28,015 bases of DNA, from contig JBATRZ010000054.1 of assembly GCA_049292975.1 (NCBI GenBank), positions 1 to 28,015 on the forward strand, given 5' to 3'. Of this stretch, positions 14,579 to 22,116 are shown piece by piece. The notes under the pieces were generated by a model. That model saw only the letters and a program-made list of their open reading frames with translations. It was not told where the DNA came from and made no database searches. Source of the stretch: JBGSWE01 sp049292975 (lineage in GTDB: Bacteria; Patescibacteriota; Saccharimonadia; Saccharimonadales; JACDBH01). Made by a program: the position numbers and the translations under genes. Each line of letters begins with the position of its first letter. Positions within the stretch are counted from its first letter, which is position 1.

Positions 14579-16189
14579 GTGGCAATACGGCCGACTAAGT
14601 ATGTGTTTGTAACTGGCGGTGTGCTTTCCGGTGTCGGCAAGGGCATTACTGCCGCCTCTCTTGGCCGTCTGCTTAAATCCCGCGGTCTTTCGGTAAATAT
14701 CCAAAAGTGCGATCCATACCTGAACGTTGATGCCGGTACCCTCAATCCGGCCGAACACGGCGAGTGCTATGTTACTAAGGATGGTGCCGAAACCGATCTG
14801 GACCTAGGCCACTACGAGCGTTTCCTGGACATCGAGCTGACTCAGGCCTCCAGCTTTATGAGCGGCCGCGTCCTGCAGCGCGTTATCAATGACGAACGCG
14901 CCGGCAAATACCTTGGCAAAACTGTCCAGTTCATACCGCATGTAACTAACGCTATCCAGGACGAGATACAATCTACCGCCGAGGGTTTTGATATCCATAT
15001 CGTCGAGATTGGCGGCACTGTTGGTGACTACGAAGGGCTGAGCTTTATAGAGGGTATCCGCGAGCTGGCCATGCGGGTGGGGCGCCAGAACTGCATCTTC
15101 GTGCATGTCGTTTATCTGCCGTATCTTGGTGCCAGCAAAGAAATCAAGACCAAGCCGGCCCAGAACGCCGTGCGCGAGCTGCGCGGCCTTGGCATCGTAC
15201 CGGACGTGTTGGTAGCCCGTTCCGAGTCCAAGGCCGATGAACACGTCATAAGCAAGCTCAGCTTGTACAGCGGTGTCGATAAGGAAGCCATCGTCCTGCT
15301 GCCGAACGCCGGGACAATATATGAAGTGCCGCTTACCCTGGAAGAAAAGGGCATAGATGACGTCATTATCCGCAAACTGGATCTAAAAGCCGGCAAGCCT
15401 AATCTAAAAGAGTGGCGCCAAGTTGTCGAGCGGGCTAAGAACGGCCACCAAAGGAGTTTGCGTATAGGTGTTGTCGCCAAATACCTCAATAACCAGGATA
15501 CCTACATGTCTGTCTTTGAGGCATTGAACGCCGCTGCCTGGAAGCACCATGCCCGCACCGAGCTGGTTTGGATAGACGCCGGCAAATTGCTCACCGAGGC
15601 CGATGCAGCCAGGGCAGCGAAGACCGTAGACGGTTTTGTGGTGCCAGGCGGTTTCGGGCCGCGCGCCATCGAGGGCAAAATCATGGCCGCCCAATACGCG
15701 CTTAAGCACAAGTTCCCGTATCTTGGGCTGTGTTTGGGCATGCAAGTTGCTGTTATTGCTGCTGCCCGTAACGCAGGCCTCTTTGGTGCAAACTCCACCG
15801 AGTTCAATGCCAAGACACCGCACCCCGTCATCCACACCATGGCCGGCCAGAAGGGCAAGGAAAACACCGGCGGCAGCATGCGTCTGGGCAACTATGACTG
15901 CCAGCTACTTAAGGGCAGCCTGGCGCGCAAACTCTACGGCCAAGAGACAGTTGCCGAGCGCCACCGTCACCGCTACGAGTGCAACAATGATTACCGCGAT
16001 AGTTACGAATCATGGGGTATCCGTGCCTCTGGCACTTCGCCCGATAAACACCTGGTAGAAATTATTGAATCCATCGATCATCCGTTCTTTATCGGCAGCC
16101 AGTTCCACCCGGAGTTCAAATCCCGGCCTAACCGTCCGCACCCGATGTTCAGTGGCTTCATCGAAAGCTTGCTTAGGCCGCCAAAATAA
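14579..16189 (+). CDS. pyrG: CTP synthase
   Basis: PyrG makes CTP from UTP using ATP and ammonia taken from glutamine. The N-terminal amidoligase domain starts K-Y-V-F-V-T-G-G-V-L-S-G-V-G-K-G, the family P-loop, with the C-D-P-Y-L-N-V-D-A-G-T substrate region following. The C-terminal class I glutaminase has its nucleophile C385 in G-L-C-L-G-M-Q and the His-Glu pair in S-Q-F-H-P-E-F. The length of 536 aa is normal. Start GTG 14579 is supported by GAGG at 14569-14572, 6 nt upstream. A hairpin ATGCTA/TAGCAT (14519-14539) and a -10-like CATAAT (14537-14542) precede it. It appears to be transcribed alone. Confidence 0.97.
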   Translation: MAIRPTKYVFVTGGVLSGVGKGITAASLGRLLKSRGLSVNIQKCDPYLNVDAGTLNPAEHGECYVTKDGAETDLDLGHYERFLDIELTQASSFMSGRVLQRVINDERAGKYLGKTVQFIPHVTNAIQDEIQSTAEGFDIHIVEIGGTVGDYEGLSFIEGIRELAMRVGRQNCIFVHVVYLPYLGASKEIKTKPAQNAVRELRGLGIVPDVLVARSESKADEHVISKLSLYSGVDKEAIVLLPNAGTIYEVPLTLEEKGIDDVIIRKLDLKAGKPNLKEWRQVVERAKNGHQRSLRIGVVAKYLNNQDTYMSVFEALNAAAWKHHARTELVWIDAGKLLTEADAARAAKTVDGFVVPGGFGPRAIEGKIMAAQYALKHKFPYLGLCLGMQVAVIAAARNAGLFGANSTEFNAKTPHPVIHTMAGQKGKENTGGSMRLGNYDCQLLKGSLARKLYGQETVAERHRHRYECNNDYRDSYESWGIRASGTSPDKHLVEIIESIDHPFFIGSQFHPEFKSRPNRPHPMFSGFIESLLRPPK

Positions 16190-16232
16190 TAGATTGGCAG
16201 GGCCAGCCGTCTGCCTATCTGGTCACAGCAAG

Positions 16233-16265
16233 CAAGCAATCTCTGTGCTATACGATGTTTGCTTG
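16233..16265. promoter_or_regulatory. Inverted repeat around a possible -10 box
   Basis: CAAGCAA (16233-16239) and TTGCTTG (16259-16265) form a perfect 7-bp inverted repeat. Between them lies TG-C-TATACG (16246-16254), a possible extended -10 for the response regulator gene. The arrangement could be an operator or a hairpin. An inverted GGCAG/CTGCC pair lies just upstream (16196-16215). Confidence 0.35.
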
Positions 16266-16296
16266 ATAAGGACAGATACGATACCATAAGGTTAAT

Positions 16297-16692
16297 ATGG
16301 AACAAGACACCGCACCTGCCCACCGCAAAAAGGTACTGCTTGTCGAAGATGATGAAGGCCTGGCTGGTGTCTATATCTCCCGTCTTGATATAGAAGGTAT
16401 CGAGGTCCGCCGCGTTCCCAACGGCGAGGACGCGCTGGCCGCAGCCATAGAATTCAAGCCAGACCTTATCCTTTTAGATGTCATGATGCCCAAGGTAAAT
16501 GGCTTCGATGTTCTGGATATCCTGCGCAACACCCCAGAGACCGCCAATATGAAAATTGTCATGCTAACCGCCCTAAGCCAAGAGGCCGATCGCAAAAAGG
16601 CCGAAGAAATGGGCGTGGATGATTACCTGGTTAAATCCCAAGTTGTTATCGCAGACGTCGTCGAACGCGTCAAGCAGCACCTAAACGCCTAG
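16297..16692 (+). CDS. Single-domain response regulator (CheY-like receiver)
   Basis: The 131-aa protein is a receiver domain only. It has the acidic pair D18-D19 (L-V-E-D-D-E), the phospho-acceptor D61 (L-L-D-V-M-M-P), T91 (M-L-T-A-L) and K113 (L-V-K-S), so it is fully equipped for phosphorylation. No DNA-binding or enzymatic output domain is attached; such proteins act through protein contacts, for example on a larger regulator or a motility system. No intact histidine kinase is in the window. ATG 16297 follows ATAAGG with 5 nt spacing. The next gene encodes an FHA-domain protein, possibly a partner in signalling, but that gene has its own promoter. Confidence 0.9.
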   Translation: MEQDTAPAHRKKVLLVEDDEGLAGVYISRLDIEGIEVRRVPNGEDALAAAIEFKPDLILLDVMMPKVNGFDVLDILRNTPETANMKIVMLTALSQEADRKKAEEMGVDDYLVKSQVVIADVVERVKQHLNA

Positions 16693-16708
16693 CTACTACA
16701 CATTCATA

Positions 16709-16737
16709 TTGACATTCTAGCATGCTTATGCTATTAT
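16709..16737 (+). promoter_or_regulatory. Promoter of the FHA-transglutaminase gene
   Basis: TTGACA (16709-16714) and TATTAT (16732-16737) with a 17-bp spacer and TG-C before the -10 box. Transcription is expected near 16744, giving a leader of about 18 nt. Confidence 0.82.
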
Positions 16738-16761
16738 TGTATCTGTTGAGATAAAACAAAT

Positions 16762-18096
16762 ATGACAGATTTAACGCACCATCAATATCCCTTAATAGCA
16801 CCAGCAGAAGCCCGGGGCGAGCTTGCGAACTACCAATTACACGGTGAAGCAGTGGAATTGTCTCTTGACGACGGCCTGTACGATTTACGAGAGATAGGAT
16901 TACCGCGTTTTATGCATGGAGGCGAGCGCCTAGATGTCGTGGCTGAGGCAGCTTTAGAGGGCGATGAAGGCACGGCTGGCGAGTTTGCCTTCGTGCGCAC
17001 GCGCACCGAGCTGGGTGACCAGCTGTTCGCCGTCGGCCTTATGACAGACGAAACCGGCAAGCCGCGGGCTACAGGTGTATTTATAGCCCTACAATTAGGT
17101 GTACCTCTTAGCTTCGGCCGCAGCCGTGATGCTAATATACGTGGCGTGCAGGGCAGCGAATTTGGCCCAGGCGTCTCCAGGAACCACCTTACCGCTACCT
17201 GGACCGGCCAGGTACTTAAACTCGAGGACACATCAACTAACGGTAGTTTCTACAAAGGCAATACCCTAGCCGGCCATGATGCTTATGAATATGAGGCGTC
17301 GCATACAGTGTCTGCCGAAGAAGGTGCCCGGCTGCGCGGCATGTTGCGGGAAGAAAGTACCATGGGTGTCCGGGAGTTCGGTGGCCGCCCAACGATCGGC
17401 CGCGATACTTTTCCTATCGATGGTCATGTCGATATCCGTTCCTGGGTCGCCGGCGGTGAAGCCATTGTGGTGGACAGCAAGAAGTACCCCCAGGAGTTCG
17501 ACAAGCTGCGTGCATGTTTTCTTAGCAAACTGCATGAACAGCAAGACCGCAAGCAGCGCCACCCAAGCGAAGCCAGTATTATCAAAGCGATTTATGCCGC
17601 GGTCGATGAGACCATGGAATACGACCTGGCTTTTGTTGATGTGGAAAGCGAAGCTATCAAAGCCGAGGTACCGGATCACCGCAAAGCCTCGCTCACAAAC
17701 TACTTTGCTGCGGGCAAGGGCGTCTGCCGTCATATGGCGCTGGCCGTATCGTGGCTGGGCGGCGAGGCACACAGGGCCGGCCTGCTAGGTGGGCGCTTCA
17801 CGACTGAAGTAAACCAAAGTACGCAGGGCAACGGCGCGCACGAATGGAGCCGTTATACGTCGCCGTCAGGTGAGGTAGTTATCATAGATGTCGCCCAGCA
17901 TTTCGTAGGTCCGCTTGCAAAAACCCTCTATAAGAAGCCGAGTGGTGGTGAGCGCTGGGGCTATTTCAGAAGCAGCGAAGAGCGCGATGCCTATCGCCGC
18001 GCCAAGCATGGCGGAGCCATCGTGAATCTTGGTGTTGCCCAGCCAACACCTATGCGCGGCAACCGTATAATTACAAGCGAAGACGTACCGAAATAA
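16762..18096 (+). CDS. FHA domain protein fused to a transglutaminase-like domain
   Basis: This 444-aa protein has two recognisable parts. An FHA domain spans about 95-190: L-S-F-G-R120-S, S139-R-N-H142-L and D-T-S-T-N160-G-S-F carry the residues that bind phosphothreonine. A C-terminal region at about 275-385 looks like a transglutaminase/protease fold: G-K-G-V-C322-R-H-M-A-L, G-A-H360-E-W and V-V-I-I-D376 form a plausible Cys-His-Asp triad with the usual spacing. In this superfamily the fold can be a cysteine protease, a peptide cross-linker or an inactive binder. No signal peptide or membrane helix is seen, so it should be cytoplasmic. FHA domains read Ser/Thr kinase signals, yet no such kinase is in view. 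The preceding gene is a lone receiver. A strong hairpin terminator overlaps its stop codon. Confidence 0.72.
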   Translation: MTDLTHHQYPLIAPAEARGELANYQLHGEAVELSLDDGLYDLREIGLPRFMHGGERLDVVAEAALEGDEGTAGEFAFVRTRTELGDQLFAVGLMTDETGKPRATGVFIALQLGVPLSFGRSRDANIRGVQGSEFGPGVSRNHLTATWTGQVLKLEDTSTNGSFYKGNTLAGHDAYEYEASHTVSAEEGARLRGMLREESTMGVREFGGRPTIGRDTFPIDGHVDIRSWVAGGEAIVVDSKKYPQEFDKLRACFLSKLHEQQDRKQRHPSEASIIKAIYAAVDETMEYDLAFVDVESEAIKAEVPDHRKASLTNYFAAGKGVCRHMALAVSWLGGEAHRAGLLGGRFTTEVNQSTQGNGAHEWSRYTSPSGEVVIIDVAQHFVGPLAKTLYKKPSGGERWGYFRSSEERDAYRRAKHGGAIVNLGVAQPTPMRGNRIITSEDVPK

Positions 18097-18120
18097 AAGC
18101 CCCGGAATCCGGGGCTTTTA
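18094..18120. terminator. Bidirectional intrinsic terminator
   Basis: TAAAAGCCCCGGA (18094-18106) and TCCGGGGCTTTTA (18108-18120) form a perfect 13-bp inverted repeat with a GC-rich core and A/T tails on both sides. It serves the FHA gene on the plus strand (its stop codon is inside the stem) and rpmA on the minus strand, whose stop is 16 bp away. Confidence 0.93.
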
Positions 18121-18135
18121 GAATCTACGGGAGTA

Positions 18136-18408
18136 TTATTGAACGGTGACTTCGGTGCGCCAGACGGTGCGGCCGGTAAAGGTCTTGACCCTGCGCTTGT
18201 TGAAGGTTACTACGCCGTCGCGATCAGCATGGATGGTGTAATTGCGGGCAAGTTTGGTGCCCTTGCCGGCCCGCTTGGTGAGGCCGACCTGGCGTACGAT
18301 GACTTGGCCGGTCCTTACTTTTTCGCCGCCAAAAAGCTTAACACCGAGGCGTTGGCCGCCGTTGTTGTGGATGTTCTTCGAGGTTCCCCCCGCTTTGACG
18401 TGTGACAT
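18136..18408 (-). CDS. rpmA: 50S ribosomal protein bL27
   Basis: The 90-aa protein begins M-S-H-V-K-A-G-G-T-S-K-N, then R-L-G-V-K-L-F-G-G-E, and V-I-V-R-Q-V-G, the conserved bL27 order (usual A-H-K-K-A-G-G-S-T). bL27 reaches with its N-terminal tail into the peptidyl transferase centre. There is no cleavable N-terminal extension of the Firmicutes type. It is not next to rplU (bL21), its usual partner; it stands alone on the minus strand, 83 bp downstream of the Trm11-like gene. The Shine-Dalgarno GGAG (18414-18417) lies 5 nt before the ATG at 18408. The overlapping plus-strand frame is a shadow. Confidence 0.95.
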   Translation of the reverse strand: MSHVKAGGTSKNIHNNGGQRLGVKLFGGEKVRTGQVIVRQVGLTKRAGKGTKLARNYTIHADRDGVVTFNKRRVKTFTGRTVWRTEVTVQ

Positions 18409-18419
18409 TTCTGCTCCAG

Positions 18420-18469
18420 ATTATAGAATACAGATTTTGGATTATAGACTAAGCTGCTATTCATTTCAG
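18420..18469 (-). promoter_or_regulatory. Promoter of rpmA with two TATAAT boxes and AGATTA repeats
   Basis: On the minus strand there are two perfect TATAAT boxes, at 18441-18446 and 18420-18425, 21 bp apart. The upstream one has a 4/6 -35 (CTGAAA, 18464-18469) with a 17-bp spacer and leaves the Shine-Dalgarno in the message; the nearer one would give an almost leaderless transcript. The plus strand around 18418-18500 carries GATTATAGA twice and then TAATCT three times, so the gap is also a set of short inverted A/T repeats. Confidence 0.6.
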
Positions 18470-18491
18470 CCCGTAATCTCTAATCTGTAAT

Positions 18492-19703
18492 CTATATTCT
18501 TGTTAATACTACGAGTTCGCGGGCAACGACTTGGTCAGGCCGGTGATACACCAGGCTATTTGACTGTGCATGCGAAAAACTTATACGAGTATACCCCATA
18601 TCTGTTAGAAGGTCAAGCGTCTTGAGGTGCAGGAACTGAGGGTGCAGGGCGGAGGGCTTAGGGCTGAGGCGCCAGGCAGGAACCGCCAAGCACAAGCGGG
18701 TTCCTTTTTCTAATTGAGGGGCGATATGGCGCAGGAATTTTTCATGAATACTATCGCAGCCGGCCCGGATCTGCTCCAGAACATGCCCCGAAGGCAGGGA
18801 ATTAAGGGGCTTGCCCAAGAATGTCTCGCAAGCGACAGCGCCAATGGGCTTTTGCCAGGTGTGAGAGGCGGCGTCTGCCTGTTCTAGGGTAACAAGGTTT
18901 TGTTTTGTGCTGTGGGTATGTTCGAGCCACTGCAGATTTTCTCTTGAATACTCAATCATACGCGGTTCGATGTCTGTCCCGTAGACTTGGTACCCCATAA
19001 GCATGGCTTCTTGCAAAAGCACTCCTGTTCCGCAAAAAGGGTCAAGAATCCTCGTCCGGCCGCCGTCCCTCAGCCCGTTTATGGGGCCTGCAGCCAAATT
19101 AATGAGCACCTGTGCTAATTTGGGCGGCAACATGCCAACTTTGGCATCGCGCCTGGGCCGGATTTGGTCGCGCCTGGCGTAGGCATCAATATCTTGCTCG
19201 TTTACGGTAAGCGCCAGGATGGTCCGGCCGCCGTCACGCACCAGCACCAGCTCCCAGCCGGTAGCTGAGGCCAGCTGGTTATGCAGCACCTGGGCGCTGT
19301 TAAGTACGGTTGATTTGTTGGGCACGATACGCACGCTGCGGCCGCTGGCTTTGATGACTTTTTTAAGGCGCAGCCCGGTGGCGTTTATGACATCGGCACG
19401 GACTTTGAGCCCGAAAGCGCTCAGCCCCAGCTTGAATTTGCCCTCAGGCACGTATTGCAAGTGATCGGGTATCATTTCGCTCAAGTACTTTTCGATTTTT
19501 GACCACTCGGTGTAATCCAGCACGTTTAGGATTTTGGCCAGCTTAACGCTGCCGCCCAGGCGCTTGAAATCAATGGCTTCCGCTGCCAGATCGATAGCCA
19601 CAGCATCATTACTTACGACCCGCAGGACCTTTGGTCCGTACAGGCTCTCTAGTTCGGCGATACCAAGTGCCGGCTGGCGGCCTAGTATTACGAGTGATTT
19701 CAT
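18492..19703 (-). CDS. Trm11/TrmG10-like RNA methyltransferase
   Basis: A 403-aa protein with an N-terminal THUMP-like RNA-binding region (about 1-170) and a C-terminal Rossmann methyltransferase. D-A-Y-A-R-R-D-Q-I-R-P (173-183) and the SAM-binding motif D-P-F-C-G-T-G (221-227) with Y-G-T-D-I-E-P are typical of the UPF0020/Trm11 group, which makes m2G in tRNA in archaea and eukaryotes. The catalytic motif IV, normally (N/D)PPYG, is C-E-T-F-L-G (292-297), so target or activity may differ. M-K-S-L-V at 19703 is the start, placed 8 nt from a -10 box; a longer reading frame to 19805 runs through the divergent gene and is unlikely. It could be co-transcribed with rpmA downstream. Confidence 0.78.
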   Translation of the reverse strand: MKSLVILGRQPALGIAELESLYGPKVLRVVSNDAVAIDLAAEAIDFKRLGGSVKLAKILNVLDYTEWSKIEKYLSEMIPDHLQYVPEGKFKLGLSAFGLKVRADVINATGLRLKKVIKASGRSVRIVPNKSTVLNSAQVLHNQLASATGWELVLVRDGGRTILALTVNEQDIDAYARRDQIRPRRDAKVGMLPPKLAQVLINLAAGPINGLRDGGRTRILDPFCGTGVLLQEAMLMGYQVYGTDIEPRMIEYSRENLQWLEHTHSTKQNLVTLEQADAASHTWQKPIGAVACETFLGKPLNSLPSGHVLEQIRAGCDSIHEKFLRHIAPQLEKGTRLCLAVPAWRLSPKPSALHPQFLHLKTLDLLTDMGYTRISFSHAQSNSLVYHRPDQVVARELVVLTRI

Positions 19704-19710
19704 ACTAAGG

Positions 19711-19717
19711 TATAATA
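19711..19717. promoter_or_regulatory. Shared divergent -10 box between two leaderless genes
   Basis: The 22-bp gap 19704-19725 holds TATAATA. Read on the plus strand it is TATAAT (19711-19716), 9 nt from ATG 19726; read on the minus strand it is TATTAT (19717-19712), 8 nt from ATG 19703. Neither gene has room for a Shine-Dalgarno if transcription starts from this box. -35 regions would lie inside the opposite gene; the plus-strand candidate TTACGA (19688-19693) is weak. Confidence 0.6.
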
Positions 19718-19725
19718 CGTTAAAT

Positions 19726-20811
19726 ATGGGGGCTGCGATCAAAAAAAACTTTAAGTTCTGGCTGAACGTCTTTACTATAGCCGCCCTGGCATTGCTTATC
19801 TTCATCTCATGGGACCAGATTGTAGAAGCTTTTCATGAGGCCGCGGGCCTTAGCATATGGGCGCTGCTTATGATGATTCCCTTGCAGTTTGCCAGCTACT
19901 ACGCAGTGGCTAAATTCTATAAGAATTTTTTTGATAAGCAGGGCGAAGTTATCCGGCTTAAGGAACTTTTTAAAGTGTCTTTGGAGCTTAATTTCGTAAA
20001 CCATGTCTTCCCGAGCGGCGGTGTTAGCGGCTTCAGCTACCTGTCTTTGCGGCTGAAGCAGATGGGCGTATCCACCGCCAAATCGACCCTGGCCCAGCTG
20101 CTGCGTTTTGCCATGACGTTCCTGTCTTTTCTGGTGCTGCTGGTGTTGGGTTTGTTTGCCTTGTCGGTCAGCAGCAGCGCCGGCGGGCTGGTTATTCTTA
20201 TAAGCTCTATGATAATCTTTGCAACTATTGCGGGCGCCGGCGTAGGCGTGTTTATCATCAGCAAGCCGAGCCGTATCAAAGCCTTCGTAGGCTGGCTGCC
20301 CAAGGCGGTGAACTACGTGGCCAAGCTGTTCAAGCGCGACAAGCAGTCAAGCCTGATTAATATTAATAAGGCCGAAAACACGCTTGAGGACCTGCACCGT
20401 GACTACATGGTCCTTAGGGGCGACGTGCCGCTGGTGAAGAACCTGCTGGCATGGGCGCTGCTTATCAATATCACTGAAATATTGACCATTTACATGGTAT
20501 ATATAGCCTTCAGCGAGTTCATTAATCCAGGCGCGCTGATAATTGCCTATGCCGTTGCTAACTTTGCCGGCCTGGTGGCCGTATTGCCGGGCGGCGTCGG
20601 TATCTATGAGGGTTTGATGACAGCTACGCTGGCCAGTGCGGGCGTACCAAGGGCGCTGGCGCTATCGGCGACGGTAATCTACCGCGTGTTGTCCATCGTA
20701 TTTTTCCTGCCGGTCGGCTATTACTACTATCACAAAGCGGTGCAGGGCGGCGGCGACCTGATCCATCCGGAGCGGAATACAAATGCTTCCCAGGAAGCAG
20801 ATCAGGATTAA
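19726..20811 (+). CDS. YbhN/UPF0104-type integral membrane protein (LPG synthase transmembrane family)
   Basis: A 361-aa protein with about eight hydrophobic helices. The family signature L-P-G-G-V-G-I-Y-E-G (287-296) is intact, as is F-P-S-G-G-V-S-G in the first half. The family includes the flippase half of lysylphosphatidylglycerol synthase MprF and YbhN-like proteins thought to move lipid-linked substrates across the membrane. The soluble lysyl-transferase half of MprF is absent. ATG 19726 is the start because the frame upstream overlaps the divergent methyltransferase gene. Transcription is probably leaderless from the shared -10 box. The C terminus is acidic and cytoplasmic. Confidence 0.83.
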   Translation: MGAAIKKNFKFWLNVFTIAALALLIFISWDQIVEAFHEAAGLSIWALLMMIPLQFASYYAVAKFYKNFFDKQGEVIRLKELFKVSLELNFVNHVFPSGGVSGFSYLSLRLKQMGVSTAKSTLAQLLRFAMTFLSFLVLLVLGLFALSVSSSAGGLVILISSMIIFATIAGAGVGVFIISKPSRIKAFVGWLPKAVNYVAKLFKRDKQSSLININKAENTLEDLHRDYMVLRGDVPLVKNLLAWALLINITEILTIYMVYIAFSEFINPGALIIAYAVANFAGLVAVLPGGVGIYEGLMTATLASAGVPRALALSATVIYRVLSIVFFLPVGYYYYHKAVQGGGDLIHPERNTNASQEADQD

Positions 20812-20823
20812 CTTTGTTTACGA

Positions 20824-20922
20824 AAAATCCCCCAGGTCGTGCAATACAATTGCTTTTGCTCGAAAGCGTATAATAATACGATGACAAGCAAAACAGTTGT
20901 AGGGTACGGGCTGGGGGATTTT
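20824..20922. repeat. 99-bp imperfect palindrome upstream of xseA
   Basis: Outer arms AAAATCCCCCAG (20824-20835) and CTGGGGGATTTT (20911-20922) pair perfectly over 12 bp. Inside, CGT-x-C-xx-TACAA-x-TG-TTTTGCT on the left matches the reverse complement of the right arm, so pairing continues with mismatches to a central CGTAT-AATA-ATACG hairpin (20868-20880 region). About three quarters of the positions in the two 47-nt arms pair. The centre also contains TATAAT (20869-20874), a possible -10 box for xseA. The core resembles the other dispersed repeats but the arms differ. Confidence 0.75.
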
Positions 20923-20944
20923 GCAGTAGAAAGGAATTCCTGAT

Positions 20945-22045
20945 TTGCTTCCTGTACTGACGCCGAGTGAATTCGTAGCCCTCACCAACCAGACGCTGGA
21001 GATGGCCTATCCGGCGGTAGAGATAGAAGGTGAAGTAGCCAATTACAAAGTCAGCAAAAACCGCTGGGTGTACTTTGATATCACTGACGATGAGGCCAAG
21101 CTGCGCTGTTTTGGCACCGTTTACATGCTGCCGGCGCCTGTGGAAGACGGCATGAGGGTGCGCATCGTGTGCGCGCCGCGCCTGCACCAAAACTTCGGCT
21201 TCAGCCTAAACCTGCAGAGCTTGCAGTTCAGCGGAGAAGGCACTATCAAAAAAGCTGCCGATTTACTGGCTGCCAAGCTGGCGGCCGAGGGTTTATTTGC
21301 AGACGAACGCAAGCGGCCCGTGCCGTACCCGCCCGCCCGCATCGCGCTAGTGGCTTCGGGCGAATCAGCCGCCTATAAAGATTTTGTCAAAGTGCTGGCA
21401 GGAAGATACGGCGGCCTAAAGATCGAGCTTGCCGATGTGCAGGTGCAGGGCGAAGCGGCGCCAGCCCAGATTGTGCGGGCTATCGAATGGTTTAACAGGG
21501 CAGCTAGTGTTGCAGACGTGCTGGTTGTAATCCGCGGCGGCGGCAGTGCTGACGATTTGCAAGCCTTCAGCACCGAGCAAGTTACCCGTGCGGTGGCAGC
21601 CAGCCGCATCCCGACAGTTGTAGCTATTGGCCATGAGGTTGATGTGTGCTTGGCCGAGCTGGCGGCCGACCTGCGCGCCAGCACGCCCAGTAACGCCGCG
21701 GAACTGTTGGTACCTGACCGCCGCGAGCAGCTAAAACATGCAGAACGCCTGGTGCTGGAACTGCATGCAGCGGCTGATGAGCTAGTAGCGCAGCAACTCG
21801 GCGCCGTTATTAGTAATTTTGGAAATATGTCTGATGCCGCTAAGAATACGTTTGATAATCACGAAAAATTGACCGCACAGCTTACACGCACCCTAAGTGC
21901 CCTAAGCCCGCAGGCAATATTAGATCGCGGCTATAGCATTGTCAGGCAAGACGGTAAAGTCATTAAGTCAATCAGGCACATAAGGCCGGGTAATTTGCTT
22001 GGCATAGAGCTTGCGGACGGAAAAGTAACGGCTAAGGCTGAGTAG
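20945..22045 (+). CDS. xseA: Exodeoxyribonuclease VII large subunit
   Basis: XseA, with several XseB subunits, degrades single-stranded DNA from both ends. The N-terminal OB-fold shows E-G-E-V-A-N-Y-K-V-S (usual GEISN) and W-V-Y-F-D-I-T-D-D. The catalytic region has L-V-A-S-G-E-S-A-A-Y-K-D, R197-G-G-G-S-A-D-D-L-Q-A-F, A-I-G-H-E-V-D-V and R-A-S-T-P-S-N-A-A-E-L. The C terminus has the conserved L-D-R-G-Y-S-I. At 366 aa it is shorter than the usual 400-450 aa, mainly in the coiled-coil arm that binds XseB. TTG start with AAGGA at 20931-20935, 9 nt upstream. xseB follows after an 83-bp gap with two hairpins. Confidence 0.93.
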   Translation: MLPVLTPSEFVALTNQTLEMAYPAVEIEGEVANYKVSKNRWVYFDITDDEAKLRCFGTVYMLPAPVEDGMRVRIVCAPRLHQNFGFSLNLQSLQFSGEGTIKKAADLLAAKLAAEGLFADERKRPVPYPPARIALVASGESAAYKDFVKVLAGRYGGLKIELADVQVQGEAAPAQIVRAIEWFNRAASVADVLVVIRGGGSADDLQAFSTEQVTRAVAASRIPTVVAIGHEVDVCLAELAADLRASTPSNAAELLVPDRREQLKHAERLVLELHAAADELVAQQLGAVISNFGNMSDAAKNTFDNHEKLTAQLTRTLSALSPQAILDRGYSIVRQDGKVIKSIRHIRPGNLLGIELADGKVTAKAE

Positions 22046-22052
22046 CAGCAAG

Positions 22053-22102
22053 TTGCCGGCGCAGGTCTTTGCCCGGCAAATGCTAGTGCCCCGCGAGCAT
22101 TT
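22053..22102. repeat. Two adjacent hairpins between xseA and xseB
   Basis: TTGCCGG (22053-22059) pairs with CCGGCAA (22073-22079), and AAATGCT (22078-22084) pairs with AGCATTT (22096-22102). Both stems are perfect 7-mers and overlap by two bases, so only one can form fully at a time. A short T-rich end (TTTATT) follows; a weak terminator for xseA is possible. Confidence 0.5.
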
Positions 22103-22116
22103 ATTCTGCTGCATAG

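Noticed and set aside
17276..17788. 170-codon plus-strand ORF within the FHA-transglutaminase gene
   Set aside because: Out-of-frame shadow; the main frame carries conserved FHA and triad residues throughout this region.
18139..18405. Plus-strand ORF of 88 codons opposite rpmA
   Set aside because: It is the complement of a clear bL27 gene, and the terminator and promoters fit the minus strand.
19534..19725. Long N-terminal extension of the YbhN-like protein
   Set aside because: It overlaps the 5' part of the divergent methyltransferase gene. The membrane protein starts naturally at ATG 19726 beside a -10 box.
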